Assembly (NCBI RefSeq): GCF_902506325.1
Contig: NZ_LR732328.1
Span: forward strand, 989,071-1,053,070
Source of the DNA: Limnobacter sp. 130
GTDB lineage: Bacteria > Pseudomonadota > Gammaproteobacteria > Burkholderiales > Burkholderiaceae_B
Reading direction: 5' to 3'
DNA: 64,000 nt
Positions 45,208 through 56,048 of this stretch are shown here, in pieces. The translations under genes were made by a program, and so were the position numbers. Position 1 is the first letter of the stretch; every line of letters begins with the position of its first letter. The notes under the pieces were generated by a model, which was given only the letters and a program-made list of their open reading frames with translations, ran no database searches and had not been told where the DNA came from.

Positions 45208-45294
45208 GCCCAGGTGGCGGAATTGGTAGACGCGCTAGGTTCAGGTCCTAGTGGTGGTAACACTGTGGAGGTTCGAGTCCTCTCCTGGGCACCA
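45208..45294 (+). tRNA. tRNA-Leu (anticodon CAG)
   Basis: 87-nt class II tRNA. The acceptor stem GCCCAGG pairs with CCTGGGC and is followed by encoded ACCA. The D-loop contains AATTGGTAGACGC, and the anticodon stem CTAGG/CCTAG encloses TTCAGGT with anticodon CAG, reading CUG. A variable arm (TGGTGGTAACACTGTG) and T-arm GAGGTTCGAGTCCTC are present. It is the only tRNA in the window. It is divergent from rnr. Confidence 0.98.
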
Positions 45295-45424
45295 GCAATT
45301 TTCTTCCCTATGCGTTTCAACGCAGTGTACAGCACTTTCCCAGCTTTAATTCTGAATTTCCAAAGCGCTTTGCGAATTTGCATTGCCGCTGGTGCCTGCA
45401 ACACAAATTCGCTAATAATTTCAC

Positions 45425-46480
45425 TTAGAAACCATAGCCCACGCTGAAAATCAGGCTGCTGTCGGTTTTCTTAACCCCAGGCGGCGGCATGTTGTCGTAG
45501 TCCACATTCAGCTGCGTGGCCACGTTCACGTTTTCAACAATGGGAACCCGCAAACCGATTTTTGTTTTGAAAAGTGCATCAGCCGTGTCTTCCAGGCTGA
45601 TCGACAAATCATTGTTGTTGAAAAACACCAAGCGCTTGTCCCAAAATTTGCGCTCGTAATTCAAACCGAGGCTTAGCGAGGGAAAAGACTCATCGGGTGC
45701 AACAATGTAATCTTCATTGATGTAAGCCAAACCATATTCAGTGGACAACTTCGCACGTTCGGTTTCAAAAAACTGGTAACCATAACCTGCACCAAGTGAG
45801 GTTCTCAAATTCAAATCAGCCAGCTTGTCTTGCTCTCCCTTTGCATTCACAAACAAGTAATCTTTCTCGCTTAAAAATGCATCGTACTGGGTCAACAAAT
45901 AACGGTTCGACGTCGTGGTCACGCCGGCAGACTCAGCCTCGTTGACTTCTGCAGCCAGGGTGTATCTGTTCTCAGGTGTGCGGGCGATAAATTCCGCATC
46001 AAAGTTCAAGGCCTCATCTTCGGAATTGCCTCGGTTAAAAACACCCCCCAAATTGGCCCGTCCACTGTATTTCACAGAGTTATCAACCACAGGTGGGTTA
46101 AACATGGCAACGTCAGCCTTCTGTAGCGGCTTGGAGCGTCCCAAATCGCCTTGATCAATGATCAACTCGCCTTGCTGGCTTAAGGTCACCTTGCCCTTCG
46201 CAGCGCTACCATTTTTGAGCTTTACAGTGACACCTTCGTCGGACTGCAACTCCTGCACCTGCTTCCAGGGCAATTCAACGACGCCAATCATGGGCGACTT
46301 GAAGGTGAGAATGTTGTCGCTGAGCTTGATGACTTCGCCGGTCAGGCGATCACCATTCGTCAACACCACATTTGCGGCATTAACCGGACTACTGAACAGG
46401 GAAATTGCGAGTGCGCAAGCTGGTGCTAATTTGAAAAAACAGGGGGGATTTTTCACGGCTACTTCTTGTAAAACAGACAT
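45425..46480 (-). CDS. DUF481 family outer-membrane protein
   Basis: 351 residues from ATG 46480, which has AAGGAG upstream. A hydrophobic stretch FKLAPACALAISLFSSPVNA, ending at an AxA-type site, is a signal peptide. The first part (NVVLTNGDRLTGEVIKLSDNILTFKS ... VELPWKQVQEL) is a small beta domain, and the remainder is a DUF481 beta-barrel of alternating strands (GVFNRGNSEDEALNFDAEF) ending in an aromatic residue (GYGF), as outer-membrane barrels do. Homologues such as YdiY have no firm function. It is monocistronic. Confidence 0.87.
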   Translation of the reverse strand: MSVLQEVAVKNPPCFFKLAPACALAISLFSSPVNAANVVLTNGDRLTGEVIKLSDNILTFKSPMIGVVELPWKQVQELQSDEGVTVKLKNGSAAKGKVTLSQQGELIIDQGDLGRSKPLQKADVAMFNPPVVDNSVKYSGRANLGGVFNRGNSEDEALNFDAEFIARTPENRYTLAAEVNEAESAGVTTTSNRYLLTQYDAFLSEKDYLFVNAKGEQDKLADLNLRTSLGAGYGYQFFETERAKLSTEYGLAYINEDYIVAPDESFPSLSLGLNYERKFWDKRLVFFNNNDLSISLEDTADALFKTKIGLRVPIVENVNVATQLNVDYDNMPPPGVKKTDSSLIFSVGYGF

Positions 46481-46590
46481 TGTCCCGAGATCTCCTTGGC
46501 AGGTAATTGGACCCATAGGATAACACATCGGATTTTAGGTCTTTTTAGGCCATAAATAAGGCATTGTTGACGGGAGTTAATACCAGATAT

Positions 46591-47067
46591 TCAGTGGAAA
46601 TCGCGAGTTTCAAATGGCTGCACGATCCAGATATCGGAATCGAGATACTCGGCTGCAAAATCAGGCTTGAAAACCGACCCGGGCTTTACCCAAACCACCG
46701 CGGTTTTAAGCTCATCAATGCCGGGGCAATGTGTACGCAAATGCCCACACAAGGCCTGCAAAGTGTGCCCGGTGTCAGCAAGATCGTCGACCAAAAGCAC
46801 CTTGCCACTTACTGGTGAAACGGACGCAATACTGGCTGAAAGACGCAACTCGCCCTGCGCGGTTCCATCTTCATCACGGTAAGAGGATGCAGCAATCACA
46901 GCCATGGGTTTACGCAGTGAACGGGACAAGCCGTCAGCCAGAAACAGACCCCCACGGGAAACACCCAAAATACAATCTGGGCGAAAGCCTGAATTTTGAA
47001 CAGCGTTCACCACCTGATCAATCAGATGGTGGTACTGCGCATAATCAATGTGCAGCTTGCCGCTCAT
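46591..47067 (-). CDS. Purine phosphoribosyltransferase family protein
   Basis: 158 residues. The PRPP-binding motif VLLVDDLADTGHTLQAL (about residues 92-108) is the type I PRTase signature, and ILGVSRGGLFLADGLSR forms the PP loop. Similar small PRTases next to purA are annotated as xanthine, guanine or hypoxanthine salvage enzymes; the exact base is uncertain. ATG 47067 begins MSGKLHIDYAQYH; the ORF extension into purA is rejected. The gene is 17 bp downstream of purA, so a purine operon is likely. Confidence 0.88.
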   Translation of the reverse strand: MSGKLHIDYAQYHHLIDQVVNAVQNSGFRPDCILGVSRGGLFLADGLSRSLRKPMAVIAASSYRDEDGTAQGELRLSASIASVSPVSGKVLLVDDLADTGHTLQALCGHLRTHCPGIDELKTAVVWVKPGSVFKPDFAAEYLDSDIWIVQPFETRDFH

Positions 47068-47084
47068 TCTCGTGAGTGGCCGGC

Positions 47085-48389
<1,305 letters not shown>

Positions 48390-49586
48390 CTATTTCTCCT
48401 GATTCATGCCAATCGGCACCACTTTCCACACGGCGTTGGCCTGTACAAGCTGCCGATCACATACAAACTCTTCTTCCTCTTGGGCGGTGTTGGGCAGCGA
48501 CTGCAGCACTACTTCACCCTGACTGCGCAATTCACGAATGACAGCCATCAAATCAGTGTCATACACCCAAGGCGCACGAATGGCGGTTTTGGGCTTGGAA
48601 TGCACTGCCTGCAACGACACCAGTTCACGCAGATCCACTGAAAAACCAGTGGCTGGACGAGCACGGCCGTACACCGCACCCACATCGTCATAACGACCAC
48701 CACGCAAAATCGCGTTGGGACACCCTTCTACGTAAGCAGAAAAAATAAGGCCGCTGTGGTAATCAAAACTGGCCAAATCTGCCAGATCAAGAATTAACGC
48801 AGGCATGGCCGACACAGTTTCCTGCAAACGGGCAATCAGGGTGCGCAGTTCATTCAATACCGCACCCACTTTCGGGTTCCGTGGCAGCTTATCGGCAGCC
48901 CGATTCAATACACAATTGCCGCCACCCACCGAACCATACAGGTTAAGCAAAGCCAGCACATTGGCTTTACACGTCGCGGACACGCCATTCAACAAAGCCT
49001 CTAGTGCCGGGCGATCTTTCTGAGCCAGGCAATCATGCAAACTGTGAATCAAGTTGTCGCTTAAACCTTCTCCATCCACCACTGCGGCCAATAAGCCGGC
49101 GTGTGACAAGGCAAGGCGATAACCCTTCAACCCGGACAAATTCAGGGTATCAACAGCCAAATTCAATATTTCCAGGTCGGCCTCAATGCCGCCGCAACCA
49201 TAGAGCTCAGCACCGCATTGAAGCGGCTCACGGGTGTTGTGCAAGCCCAAAGCCTGCGTGTGCAACACGGGTCCGCAGTAGCACAGGCGGGTAACGCCCT
49301 TGCGATTCAAAATATGAGCGTCGATACGGGCAACTTGCGGTGTTGTGTCGGCCCGCAAGCCCAACATGCGCCCACTGGCCTGGTCCAGCAACTTGAAAGT
49401 TTGCAGGTTCAGCGAGGCATCCGCATTGCCGAGCAAAGACTCGGTGTACTCCAGCATGGGAGGCATCACCAGCTCATAGCCGTATACGCGAAAACGGTCC
49501 AGCAAGGACCGACGCAATTCTTCAATACGCCGAGCCTCGGAAGGCAAAACATCGGCGACAGACTCTGGCAGAAGCCAAGCAGACAT
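48390..49586 (-). CDS. hisZ: ATP phosphoribosyltransferase regulatory subunit HisZ
   Basis: Regulatory, catalytically inactive HisRS-like subunit required by short-form HisG in histidine synthesis. 398 residues starting MSAWLLPESVADVLPSEARRIEELRR. It has class II aaRS-like motifs (FKLLDQASGRMLGLRADTTPQVARI, LRGGRYDDVGAVYGRARPATGFSVDL) but lacks the anticodon-binding domain of true HisRS. It is placed between the DUF2065 gene and purA, the typical location in Betaproteobacteria. Confidence 0.95.
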   Translation of the reverse strand: MSAWLLPESVADVLPSEARRIEELRRSLLDRFRVYGYELVMPPMLEYTESLLGNADASLNLQTFKLLDQASGRMLGLRADTTPQVARIDAHILNRKGVTRLCYCGPVLHTQALGLHNTREPLQCGAELYGCGGIEADLEILNLAVDTLNLSGLKGYRLALSHAGLLAAVVDGEGLSDNLIHSLHDCLAQKDRPALEALLNGVSATCKANVLALLNLYGSVGGGNCVLNRAADKLPRNPKVGAVLNELRTLIARLQETVSAMPALILDLADLASFDYHSGLIFSAYVEGCPNAILRGGRYDDVGAVYGRARPATGFSVDLRELVSLQAVHSKPKTAIRAPWVYDTDLMAVIRELRSQGEVVLQSLPNTAQEEEEFVCDRQLVQANAVWKVVPIGMNQEK

Positions 49587-49613
49587 GACTATTCCAACTC
49601 TTAAACGAGTGTT

Positions 49614-49793
49614 TTAAAACAAAAAAAGCGTGATACCGATGAGAATCGCCACCAGCCCCACAAACCGTATTTGTCCTTCTGTGAGCGAGGCAATCTTGAG
49701 AAAGGTCTCTTTCCATTGTTTCGGAAAAAGAAAAGGCATGAAACCCTCGAGAATAAACACGAGGGCCAAAGCCAGCCAAAAGGTCTCGCTCAT
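49614..49793 (-). CDS. DUF2065 (YjeT-like) small membrane protein
   Basis: 59 residues encoded in a frame easily missed: starts MSETFWLALALVFILEGFMP, then FLFPKQWKETFLKIASL, and a second hydrophobic segment VGLVAILIGITLFLF. Two membrane helices joined by a basic loop with a LEGFMPFLFP motif are the DUF2065 pattern. This family sits between hflC and hisZ or purA in many proteobacteria, exactly as here. Function unknown, possibly linked to HflKC in the inner membrane. Confidence 0.9.
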   Translation of the reverse strand: MSETFWLALALVFILEGFMPFLFPKQWKETFLKIASLTEGQIRFVGLVAILIGITLFLF

Positions 49794-49862
49794 ATCAGTT
49801 TTCCCTGAGCCAGACCTTTCAAGCGAAGGTGATTAACCCACGCAAGCGCACGAAAGCCCAAG

Positions 49863-50729
49863 TTACTGCGTTTTTTGCAAAAACTTGAAGAAATCGGACT
49901 GCGGATCAACCACCATTACATCAGACTTGGACGTCAAAGACTGCTTGTAGGCATCCAGGCTGCGGTAAAAGGAATAGAACTCGGGATTGCGACCAAAAGC
50001 GGCATTATAAATCGAACCGGCCTTTGCATCACCCTCCCCCTTGATTGTTTGTGCTTCTCTGTATGCTTCGGCCAAAATTACGACCACCTGGCGATCGGCA
50101 TCGGCACGAATTTGCTCGGCTTCTGCAGCACCAGTCGCTCGCAGATCGTTGGCAACCCGCTTGCGTTCAGCTTCCATACGACGGAAAACAGATTCACTGA
50201 CTTCCGGCAACAGATCGACCCGCTTTAAGCGCACGTCAACGATTTCCACACCAATCTCGGTGGCTTCGTCTTTCACTTTTTCCACCACGGTGTCCATCAC
50301 GGTGGTGCGCTCACCAGAAACCATTTGAGGTACTGTGCGCTTGGTGATTTCCTCGTTCAAGGCCGACTTGACCACCTGCGACATGCGGCTTTGTGCCAAA
50401 CGAGAATCTCCGCTCAAACGAACGAAGTACAAGCGGGGATCAACAATACGCCACTTGATGTAAGAGTCGATCAACAGATTTTTCTTTTCAGACGTAATAA
50501 AACGCTCTGGCTCTGGTGTATCAATGGTTTGAAGCCGTTTGTCGAGAAAAATCACGTTCTGGAAGGGGGCTGGCAGCTTGAAATACAAGCCAGGCTCCTG
50601 GCGCACTTCCTCGACCTGACCCAAAGCAAACACAATGGCGTACTGGCGCTGGTCTACAACATAAAGGCAGGTGTTGGCCACAAAAAAGCCAACCAGCGCA
50701 GCCGCTACAACAACAAATATTTTAGGCAT
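49863..50729 (-). CDS. hflC: HflC, SPFH-domain modulator of FtsH
   Basis: 288 residues: an N-terminal membrane anchor (VVAAALVGFFVANTCLYVVD), a band-7/SPFH domain (QRQYAIVFALGQVEEVRQEPGLYFKLPAPFQNVIFLDKRLQTID) and a helical region rich in Glu, Arg and Ala (ESVFRRMEAERKRVANDLRATGAAEAEQIRA) ending near residue 230. HflC pairs with HflK in a periplasm-facing cage around the FtsH protease. It starts 2 bp after hflK ends. Confidence 0.97.
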   Translation of the reverse strand: MPKIFVVVAAALVGFFVANTCLYVVDQRQYAIVFALGQVEEVRQEPGLYFKLPAPFQNVIFLDKRLQTIDTPEPERFITSEKKNLLIDSYIKWRIVDPRLYFVRLSGDSRLAQSRMSQVVKSALNEEITKRTVPQMVSGERTTVMDTVVEKVKDEATEIGVEIVDVRLKRVDLLPEVSESVFRRMEAERKRVANDLRATGAAEAEQIRADADRQVVVILAEAYREAQTIKGEGDAKAGSIYNAAFGRNPEFYSFYRSLDAYKQSLTSKSDVMVVDPQSDFFKFLQKTQ

Positions 50730-50731
50730 GA

Positions 50732-52030
50732 TTAGCGAGCTCCCCGGTCACGATTGCGCATGGCATCGCGAATACTAGTATCAAATCCATCGTTTGCACC
50801 ACGAGGTGCGGATGGACTGGTCTCAGCGGCCTTGGCTGCAGCTGCAGCAGATGCTGCGCTATTGCCTTCCGACCCTGATGCGCCAGTTTTTTCGATCAAT
50901 TTATCCAAAGGCAGGTACAGCAACTGGCTGTTCCCCTTGGAGTCAACAATGACCTTCGTTACATTGGTGTAAATTTCTTGCATTGCATCAATGTACAGGC
51001 GGTCTTTTGTGACTTTGGGTGCTTTTTCGTACTCAGTCAGAATGGCTTTAAAGCGAGCTGAATCACCCTCGGACTGAGCAACCACGCGTGCACGGTAACC
51101 ATCGGCCTCTTCCCGCAGACGGGCTGCATTGCCTCGCGCACGTGGAATGACATCGTTGGCATATGCTTCACCGTCGTTTTTCAAGCGCTCACGGTCTTGC
51201 CCGGCTTTCACTGCGTCGTCAAATGCCGCCTGAACCTGCTCTGGTGGTTGAACACCCTGAACGGTCACGCTAGAGACCAAAATACCCGTGCCGTACTTGT
51301 CGAGAATTTCCTGTATTACCTCGGCTGTATTCAGGGCAATTTGCTCTCGGCCCTCGTACAACACAAAGTCCATCTTGCTTCGGCCAACCACCTCGCGAAT
51401 GGCTGTTTCAGCAGCCATTTTCACGGACTCATCCGGATCAATGGTGTTGAACAGATAATCGCCAGCATCCTTAAGGCGATACTGAACCGCGAACTGAATG
51501 TCGATAATGTTTTCGTCTTCAGTCAGCATCAGGGCTTCACGCAATACCTTGCTTTTCACGTCGTTGCGATACCCGACTTCAACAATGCGCACCTGAGAGG
51601 AGTTCACCACCTCATGCGACTGAATTGGATAGGGCAAACGCCATTGAAAACCGGGCATTGAGGTGTGGTGATATTTGCCGAACTGCAGCACCACGCCTTC
51701 GCGACCTTCTTGCACGATGTAAAAGCCGCTGGCTAGCCAAACGAGCACAGCAACCACAACAACGGCTGTGAACCCTTTGCCGGCATTTTCCATGCTGGGG
51801 CCACCGTTGCCGCCACCAACCGGGCCACGCGGGCCACCACCATTGCCACCCTTCTTGCCGAACAGGCGATTCAGCCTGCTGTTGAAGTCGCGCCACAGCT
51901 CATCCAGGTCAGGTGGGCCGTCTTGACGGCCTCCGGGACGGCGGTTGTCTTGATCTTGAGGCTTTGTGGGTTCATCGTTATTTTGATTACCCGATGAATT
52001 TCTGCCCCAATCCGGATCATTCATTGACAT
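50732..52030 (-). CDS. hflK: HflK, SPFH-domain modulator of FtsH
   Basis: 432 residues. A Gly/Asn/Asp/Arg-rich, disordered cytoplasmic N-terminus (about residues 1-85) precedes one membrane helix (AVVVVAVLVWLASGFYIV) and a band-7 domain (QEGREGVVLQFGKYHHTSMPGFQWRLPYPIQSHEVVN). A helical EAEGYRARVVAQSEGDSARF-like region and a low-complexity Ala-rich C-terminus follow. ATG 52030 has AGGAA at proper distance; a second ATG two codons later is possible. Operon order hflX-hflK-hflC is canonical. Confidence 0.96.
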   Translation of the reverse strand: MSMNDPDWGRNSSGNQNNDEPTKPQDQDNRRPGGRQDGPPDLDELWRDFNSRLNRLFGKKGGNGGGPRGPVGGGNGGPSMENAGKGFTAVVVVAVLVWLASGFYIVQEGREGVVLQFGKYHHTSMPGFQWRLPYPIQSHEVVNSSQVRIVEVGYRNDVKSKVLREALMLTEDENIIDIQFAVQYRLKDAGDYLFNTIDPDESVKMAAETAIREVVGRSKMDFVLYEGREQIALNTAEVIQEILDKYGTGILVSSVTVQGVQPPEQVQAAFDDAVKAGQDRERLKNDGEAYANDVIPRARGNAARLREEADGYRARVVAQSEGDSARFKAILTEYEKAPKVTKDRLYIDAMQEIYTNVTKVIVDSKGNSQLLYLPLDKLIEKTGASGSEGNSAASAAAAAKAAETSPSAPRGANDGFDTSIRDAMRNRDRGAR

Positions 52031-52066
52031 GCTTGTTCCTACTGCTGAAAAAATAATTGTTGACGT

Positions 52067-53188
52067 TCAGGCCCACTGCAATTGATCTGACTGCGTGTCT
52101 GCACCCCTGCTTTGAGCATAGAAGTTGCCTGCAAGTTCAGTCAAACATTCCCTCAATTCAGGAATGCCAAGCCCATAGCGTGCACTCACCGCCACGGACA
52201 AAATCTTACCATTGCCGTCGCGCTCGACTTCCACAGAACGCTCGCAGGCGTCTATTTTGTTCCAGATGATCACCTGCGGAACATCTCCTGCTTCGATCTC
52301 GTGCAACACTTTGTTGACTTCATCGATTTGACTGTGCCGAACCTGCGAACTCACATCGACAACATGCAGCAGCACATCGGCGTGTACTGCACTTTCAAGC
52401 GTCGCCTTGAACGCATCGACAAGAGAATGTGACAGATCGCGAATAAACCCGACGGTATCGGAAAGTGCCATGTCTATCTTGGGCGCCAGCCAAACGCGAC
52501 GTGTGGTGGTGTCCAAAGTGGCAAAGAGCTGATCGGCGGCATAGGCTTTGTCGCTTGTAATTGAATTGAACAGCGTACTTTTGCCCGCATTGGTGTAGCC
52601 CACAATTGCGACCGTGAACTGCCCTCTGCGTTCACGCTGCCTGCGTTGGGTTTGGCGCTGCTTCTGCAGCTTTTCAAGACGGGTTTTCAACTGTTTGACC
52701 TTCACCCCGATCAGGCGACGGTCTGTTTCAAGTTGGGTTTCACCCGGCCCGCGCATGCCGATACCACCTTGCTGACCATACAAATTGGCGTTGCCGCGAA
52801 CCAGTCGCGAAGCCATGTACTGCAGTTGAGCCAGTTCGACCTGCAACTTGCCTTCGAAACTGCGCGCGCGAATGGCAAAAATATCGAGAATCAGCCCGGT
52901 GCGGTCGATCACGCGGCGCCCTAGGGCATTTTCAAGATTTCGTTGCTGGGCAGGACTCAAGCTGTGATTGAATATCACCAGCTCGACCTCTTCTGCATCG
53001 CAATGCGCAAGTATTTCCTGCACCTTGCCAGAGCCAATGAATGTTGCGGAGTCGGGGGAACGCCGTTTGGACACGAAAACGCCGATCACCTCTGCACCAG
53101 CAGAGGTGGCCAGTAGAGCCAGCTCATCGACACTTTCGCGGAACTCGTGTTGACCAAGGTCAAGTGCAACCAGGGAACTACGCGTCAT
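52067..53188 (-). CDS. hflX: GTPase HflX
   Basis: Ribosome-splitting GTPase used after stress. 373 residues: N-terminal HflX domain with SATFIGSGKVQEI and the basic loop GGIGMRGPGETQLETDRRLI, a coiled coil (KQLKTRLEKLQKQRQ), then the G domain with GYTNAGKSTLFNSI (G1), DTVGFIRDLSH (G3) and IIWNKIDACE (G4). The C-terminus is shorter than in E. coli (426 residues), which is usual for the betaproteobacterial form. Between hfq (36 bp upstream) and hflK. Confidence 0.96.
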   Translation of the reverse strand: MTRSSLVALDLGQHEFRESVDELALLATSAGAEVIGVFVSKRRSPDSATFIGSGKVQEILAHCDAEEVELVIFNHSLSPAQQRNLENALGRRVIDRTGLILDIFAIRARSFEGKLQVELAQLQYMASRLVRGNANLYGQQGGIGMRGPGETQLETDRRLIGVKVKQLKTRLEKLQKQRQTQRRQRERRGQFTVAIVGYTNAGKSTLFNSITSDKAYAADQLFATLDTTTRRVWLAPKIDMALSDTVGFIRDLSHSLVDAFKATLESAVHADVLLHVVDVSSQVRHSQIDEVNKVLHEIEAGDVPQVIIWNKIDACERSVEVERDGNGKILSVAVSARYGLGIPELRECLTELAGNFYAQSRGADTQSDQLQWA

Positions 53189-53224
53189 TGCAAACCGCGG
53201 AAAAATTGGAAAGTGAAGATAAGT

Positions 53225-53458
53225 TTACTCCTTCACCTCGGGGGTGAATGTAACTGAACGGCCAGGCACAACCGTTGAAATTGCGTGCTTGTAGACCATT
53301 TGGGTTACCGTATTACGTAGCAAAACCACGTATTGATCAAAAGACTCGATTTGGCCCTGAAGCTTGATACCGTTGACCAGGTAAATGGACACGGGTACAT
53401 GCTCTTTGCGCAGCAAATTGAGGAAGGGGTCTTGTAGTAATTGCCCTTTGTTACTCAT
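53225..53458 (-). CDS. hfq: RNA chaperone Hfq
   Basis: 77-residue Sm-like protein that pairs small RNAs with mRNAs. The start [37 protein letters not shown] covers the proximal face and Sm1, and the Sm2 motif [11 protein letters not shown] includes the conserved KHA. The C-terminal tail is short, typical of Betaproteobacteria. CTGGAGCTGTT provides a strong ribosome binding site. First gene of the hfq-hflX-hflKC-hisZ-purA run; a 179-bp non-coding region separates it from the yihY gene. Confidence 0.98.
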   Translation of the reverse strand: MSNKGQLLQDPFLNLLRKEHVPVSIYLVNGIKLQGQIESFDQYVVLLRNTVTQMVYKHAISTVVPGRSVTFTPEVKE

Positions 53459-53637
53459 AACAGCTCCAGACTGTGTTGATATTATTAAATGTCAGAGCTT
53501 TTGGCTCGTCACGCTTAGTTTACAGAAAGCACCTATGGGTGCCAAACGTAAGCTCTTCTTTTGTAGATATGGACACTCTTTTTTCACAATAAGTTCAAAT
53601 CCAACGCCGAAGATTGATTCACGTTGACATCACCCAC

Positions 53638-55005
53638 CTAGCAAGGCGCGAGTTCAAGCCATTGAGACAGGCGGGGCCGACGAATAAATTCTTCCTGAAA
53701 CTCGGAAAGTCTCGCCGTAGATTGTGGCAATCGGGCTGCCCATTCCGCCGTCAAGGAAGGGTCGTACCACAATGCTTTTGCCACCACTTCTGCACTGATA
53801 TTGGCCGGGTCGCAGATCAGGGCAAATCGATCATCACCCCTTACAATCGCCAAGAGTCCAATCACTCCATGGTCTATCAGCAAGCTCAGGATCTCGTCCA
53901 GTTGATCAGGTGGCACTTTGGCAAACACCCTCAACTCTTCCATGGTCATGCCGGGTTTTTCCTGTTGGCGCGATTTTTCCAGTTCAACCAACACGCTCAA
54001 ACCTTGCAACCACCGTTCACCGGGGCGGTTGCTGGGGTTCCAGTAGCCGGTTCGGGCCACTGGCAACGCCGCCACGGTGCTAGCACCCAGCAGCACAATA
54101 ATCCAGCTCACGTAAATCCAAAGCAAAAAGATTGGAAACGCCGCCAAAGCGCCATATAAAGCGGTGTAACTTGGGAAATGCGTGATGTAGGCCGCGAAGG
54201 CCCGCTTTGAAATTTCAAACAGAATGGCTGCCAGCGCACCGCCCACCAAGGCATCTTTCCAATGTACTGCGCGATTGGGCACTGCGCGATAGATGAATGC
54301 AAACGCCAACACGGTCAGGGTAAGGGGTATCAGATTCAGCGCCGGGAACATACCACCAAGAACTGGATTGATGCCACTCATGGACTCGCCAATCAAGGCA
54401 GTCGATACGCTGATACTCAAAGCGATCAATACTGGCGCCAAAGACAGAACAGCCCAGTACAACAGCACTTTGTTGATAGTCGAGCGTTGACGCTTCACGT
54501 TCCAGATCTGATTGAACACCCGATCCACAGTGAACATGGTGGTCAATGCGGTAATAACCAAGAACACGATACCAATGGCAGTCAGCCCTTTGGCTTTGTC
54601 AGAAAACTGTGTGACATAGGTCAGAATGGTTTCTGACAAGGTTTCCGGAAAAAAACTCTCGATCAGATAACCCTGCAAAGAAGACTGCAAACGGTCAAAC
54701 ATTGGAAATGCAGTGAATATGGCCAATACCACAGTGGCCAGGGGTACCAGCGAAAGCACAGTGGTGAAGGTTAAGCTGGCCGCCACCTGGGGCAGACGTT
54801 GCTCGCTAATGCGCTGACTGACCAGGCGGGTAAATGCAATCCACCAGCGCAAATTCAGCGGGGACAATTCCACATCGGCCACACTGAATGCACGACGGGC
54901 ACCCCGCATAAAACGGGCCCGGCGGGTTTGGCTTTCCTCAACGGGTTTGCCGACGGTTTTGAAACTCTTGGTCTCAGTTGTTTCGGAAGGTGCGGCTGAA
55001 CTCAT
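53638..55005 (-). CDS. YihY/BrkB family inner-membrane protein
   Basis: 455 residues. After a Ser/Thr/Glu-rich start, six hydrophobic segments follow the YihY pattern: LPQVAASLTFTTVLSLVPLATVVLA, then GLTAIGIVFLVITALTTMFTVDRVFNQIWNV and a later VPNRAVHWKDALVGGALAAILFEISKRAFA. A soluble C-terminal part (about 320-455) may be a winged helix (TMEELRVFAKVPPDQLDEILSLLIDHGVIG). The family was once wrongly named ribonuclease BN; function is unproven. The ATG at 55005 (MSSAAPSETTETKSF) is preferred to the longer frame that overlaps wrbA. Confidence 0.9.
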   Translation of the reverse strand: MSSAAPSETTETKSFKTVGKPVEESQTRRARFMRGARRAFSVADVELSPLNLRWWIAFTRLVSQRISEQRLPQVAASLTFTTVLSLVPLATVVLAIFTAFPMFDRLQSSLQGYLIESFFPETLSETILTYVTQFSDKAKGLTAIGIVFLVITALTTMFTVDRVFNQIWNVKRQRSTINKVLLYWAVLSLAPVLIALSISVSTALIGESMSGINPVLGGMFPALNLIPLTLTVLAFAFIYRAVPNRAVHWKDALVGGALAAILFEISKRAFAAYITHFPSYTALYGALAAFPIFLLWIYVSWIIVLLGASTVAALPVARTGYWNPSNRPGERWLQGLSVLVELEKSRQQEKPGMTMEELRVFAKVPPDQLDEILSLLIDHGVIGLLAIVRGDDRFALICDPANISAEVVAKALWYDPSLTAEWAARLPQSTARLSEFQEEFIRRPRLSQWLELAPC

Positions 55006-55046
55006 GCGCTTCGATACAATAGGGGTTCCAACAGCCCCCATGATAA

Positions 55047-55660
<614 letters not shown>

Positions 55661-55661
<1 letters not shown>

Positions 55662-56044
55662 TGAGCAGCACCCCCGACATGAATTCAACCCGCAGCAAAG
55701 CCTACTGGGCGACCGTAACCAGCCTGTTGGCCCTGATCGCCTTGTGCGTGGCCTGGGAACTGTTTATTGCGCCGATTCGCCCGGGTGGCAGCTGGCTGGT
55801 GCTGAAGGTATTGCCCTTGCTATTGGTGGTGCCCGGCATATTCAAACAACGCGTACGCACCTATCAGGCTACTTCTCTGTTGGTGTGGTTGTACTTTGCA
55901 GAAGGCGCAACACGGGCCAGTTCCGACCCCGCCCTTGCCTCTCAGTTAATGGCCGGGCTCGAGGTGTTTCTGACCATCGCACTTTTTGCCAGCGTCAGCG
56001 TGTTTGCGCGCACTTACAAAGTGCCAAAAACCAAGGTAGCCTGA
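55661..56044 (+). CDS. DUF2069 family membrane protein
   Basis: 127 residues with about four hydrophobic segments (VTSLLALIALCVAWELFIA, WLVLKVLPLLLVVPGIF, TSLLVWLYFAEGATRA and LTIALFASVSVFARTY). The LLVWLYFAEG signature matches DUF2069, often encoded beside wrbA in proteobacteria. No function is established. It starts on the last base of the wrbA stop and is 4 bp upstream of the FAD oxidase gene, forming a three-gene operon. Confidence 0.87.
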
Positions 56045-56048
56045 GGGC

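Noticed and set aside
53600-53626. GTTCAAATCC resembling a tRNA T-arm
   Set aside because: The flanking bases do not form the 5-bp T stem and no acceptor or anticodon stem is near.
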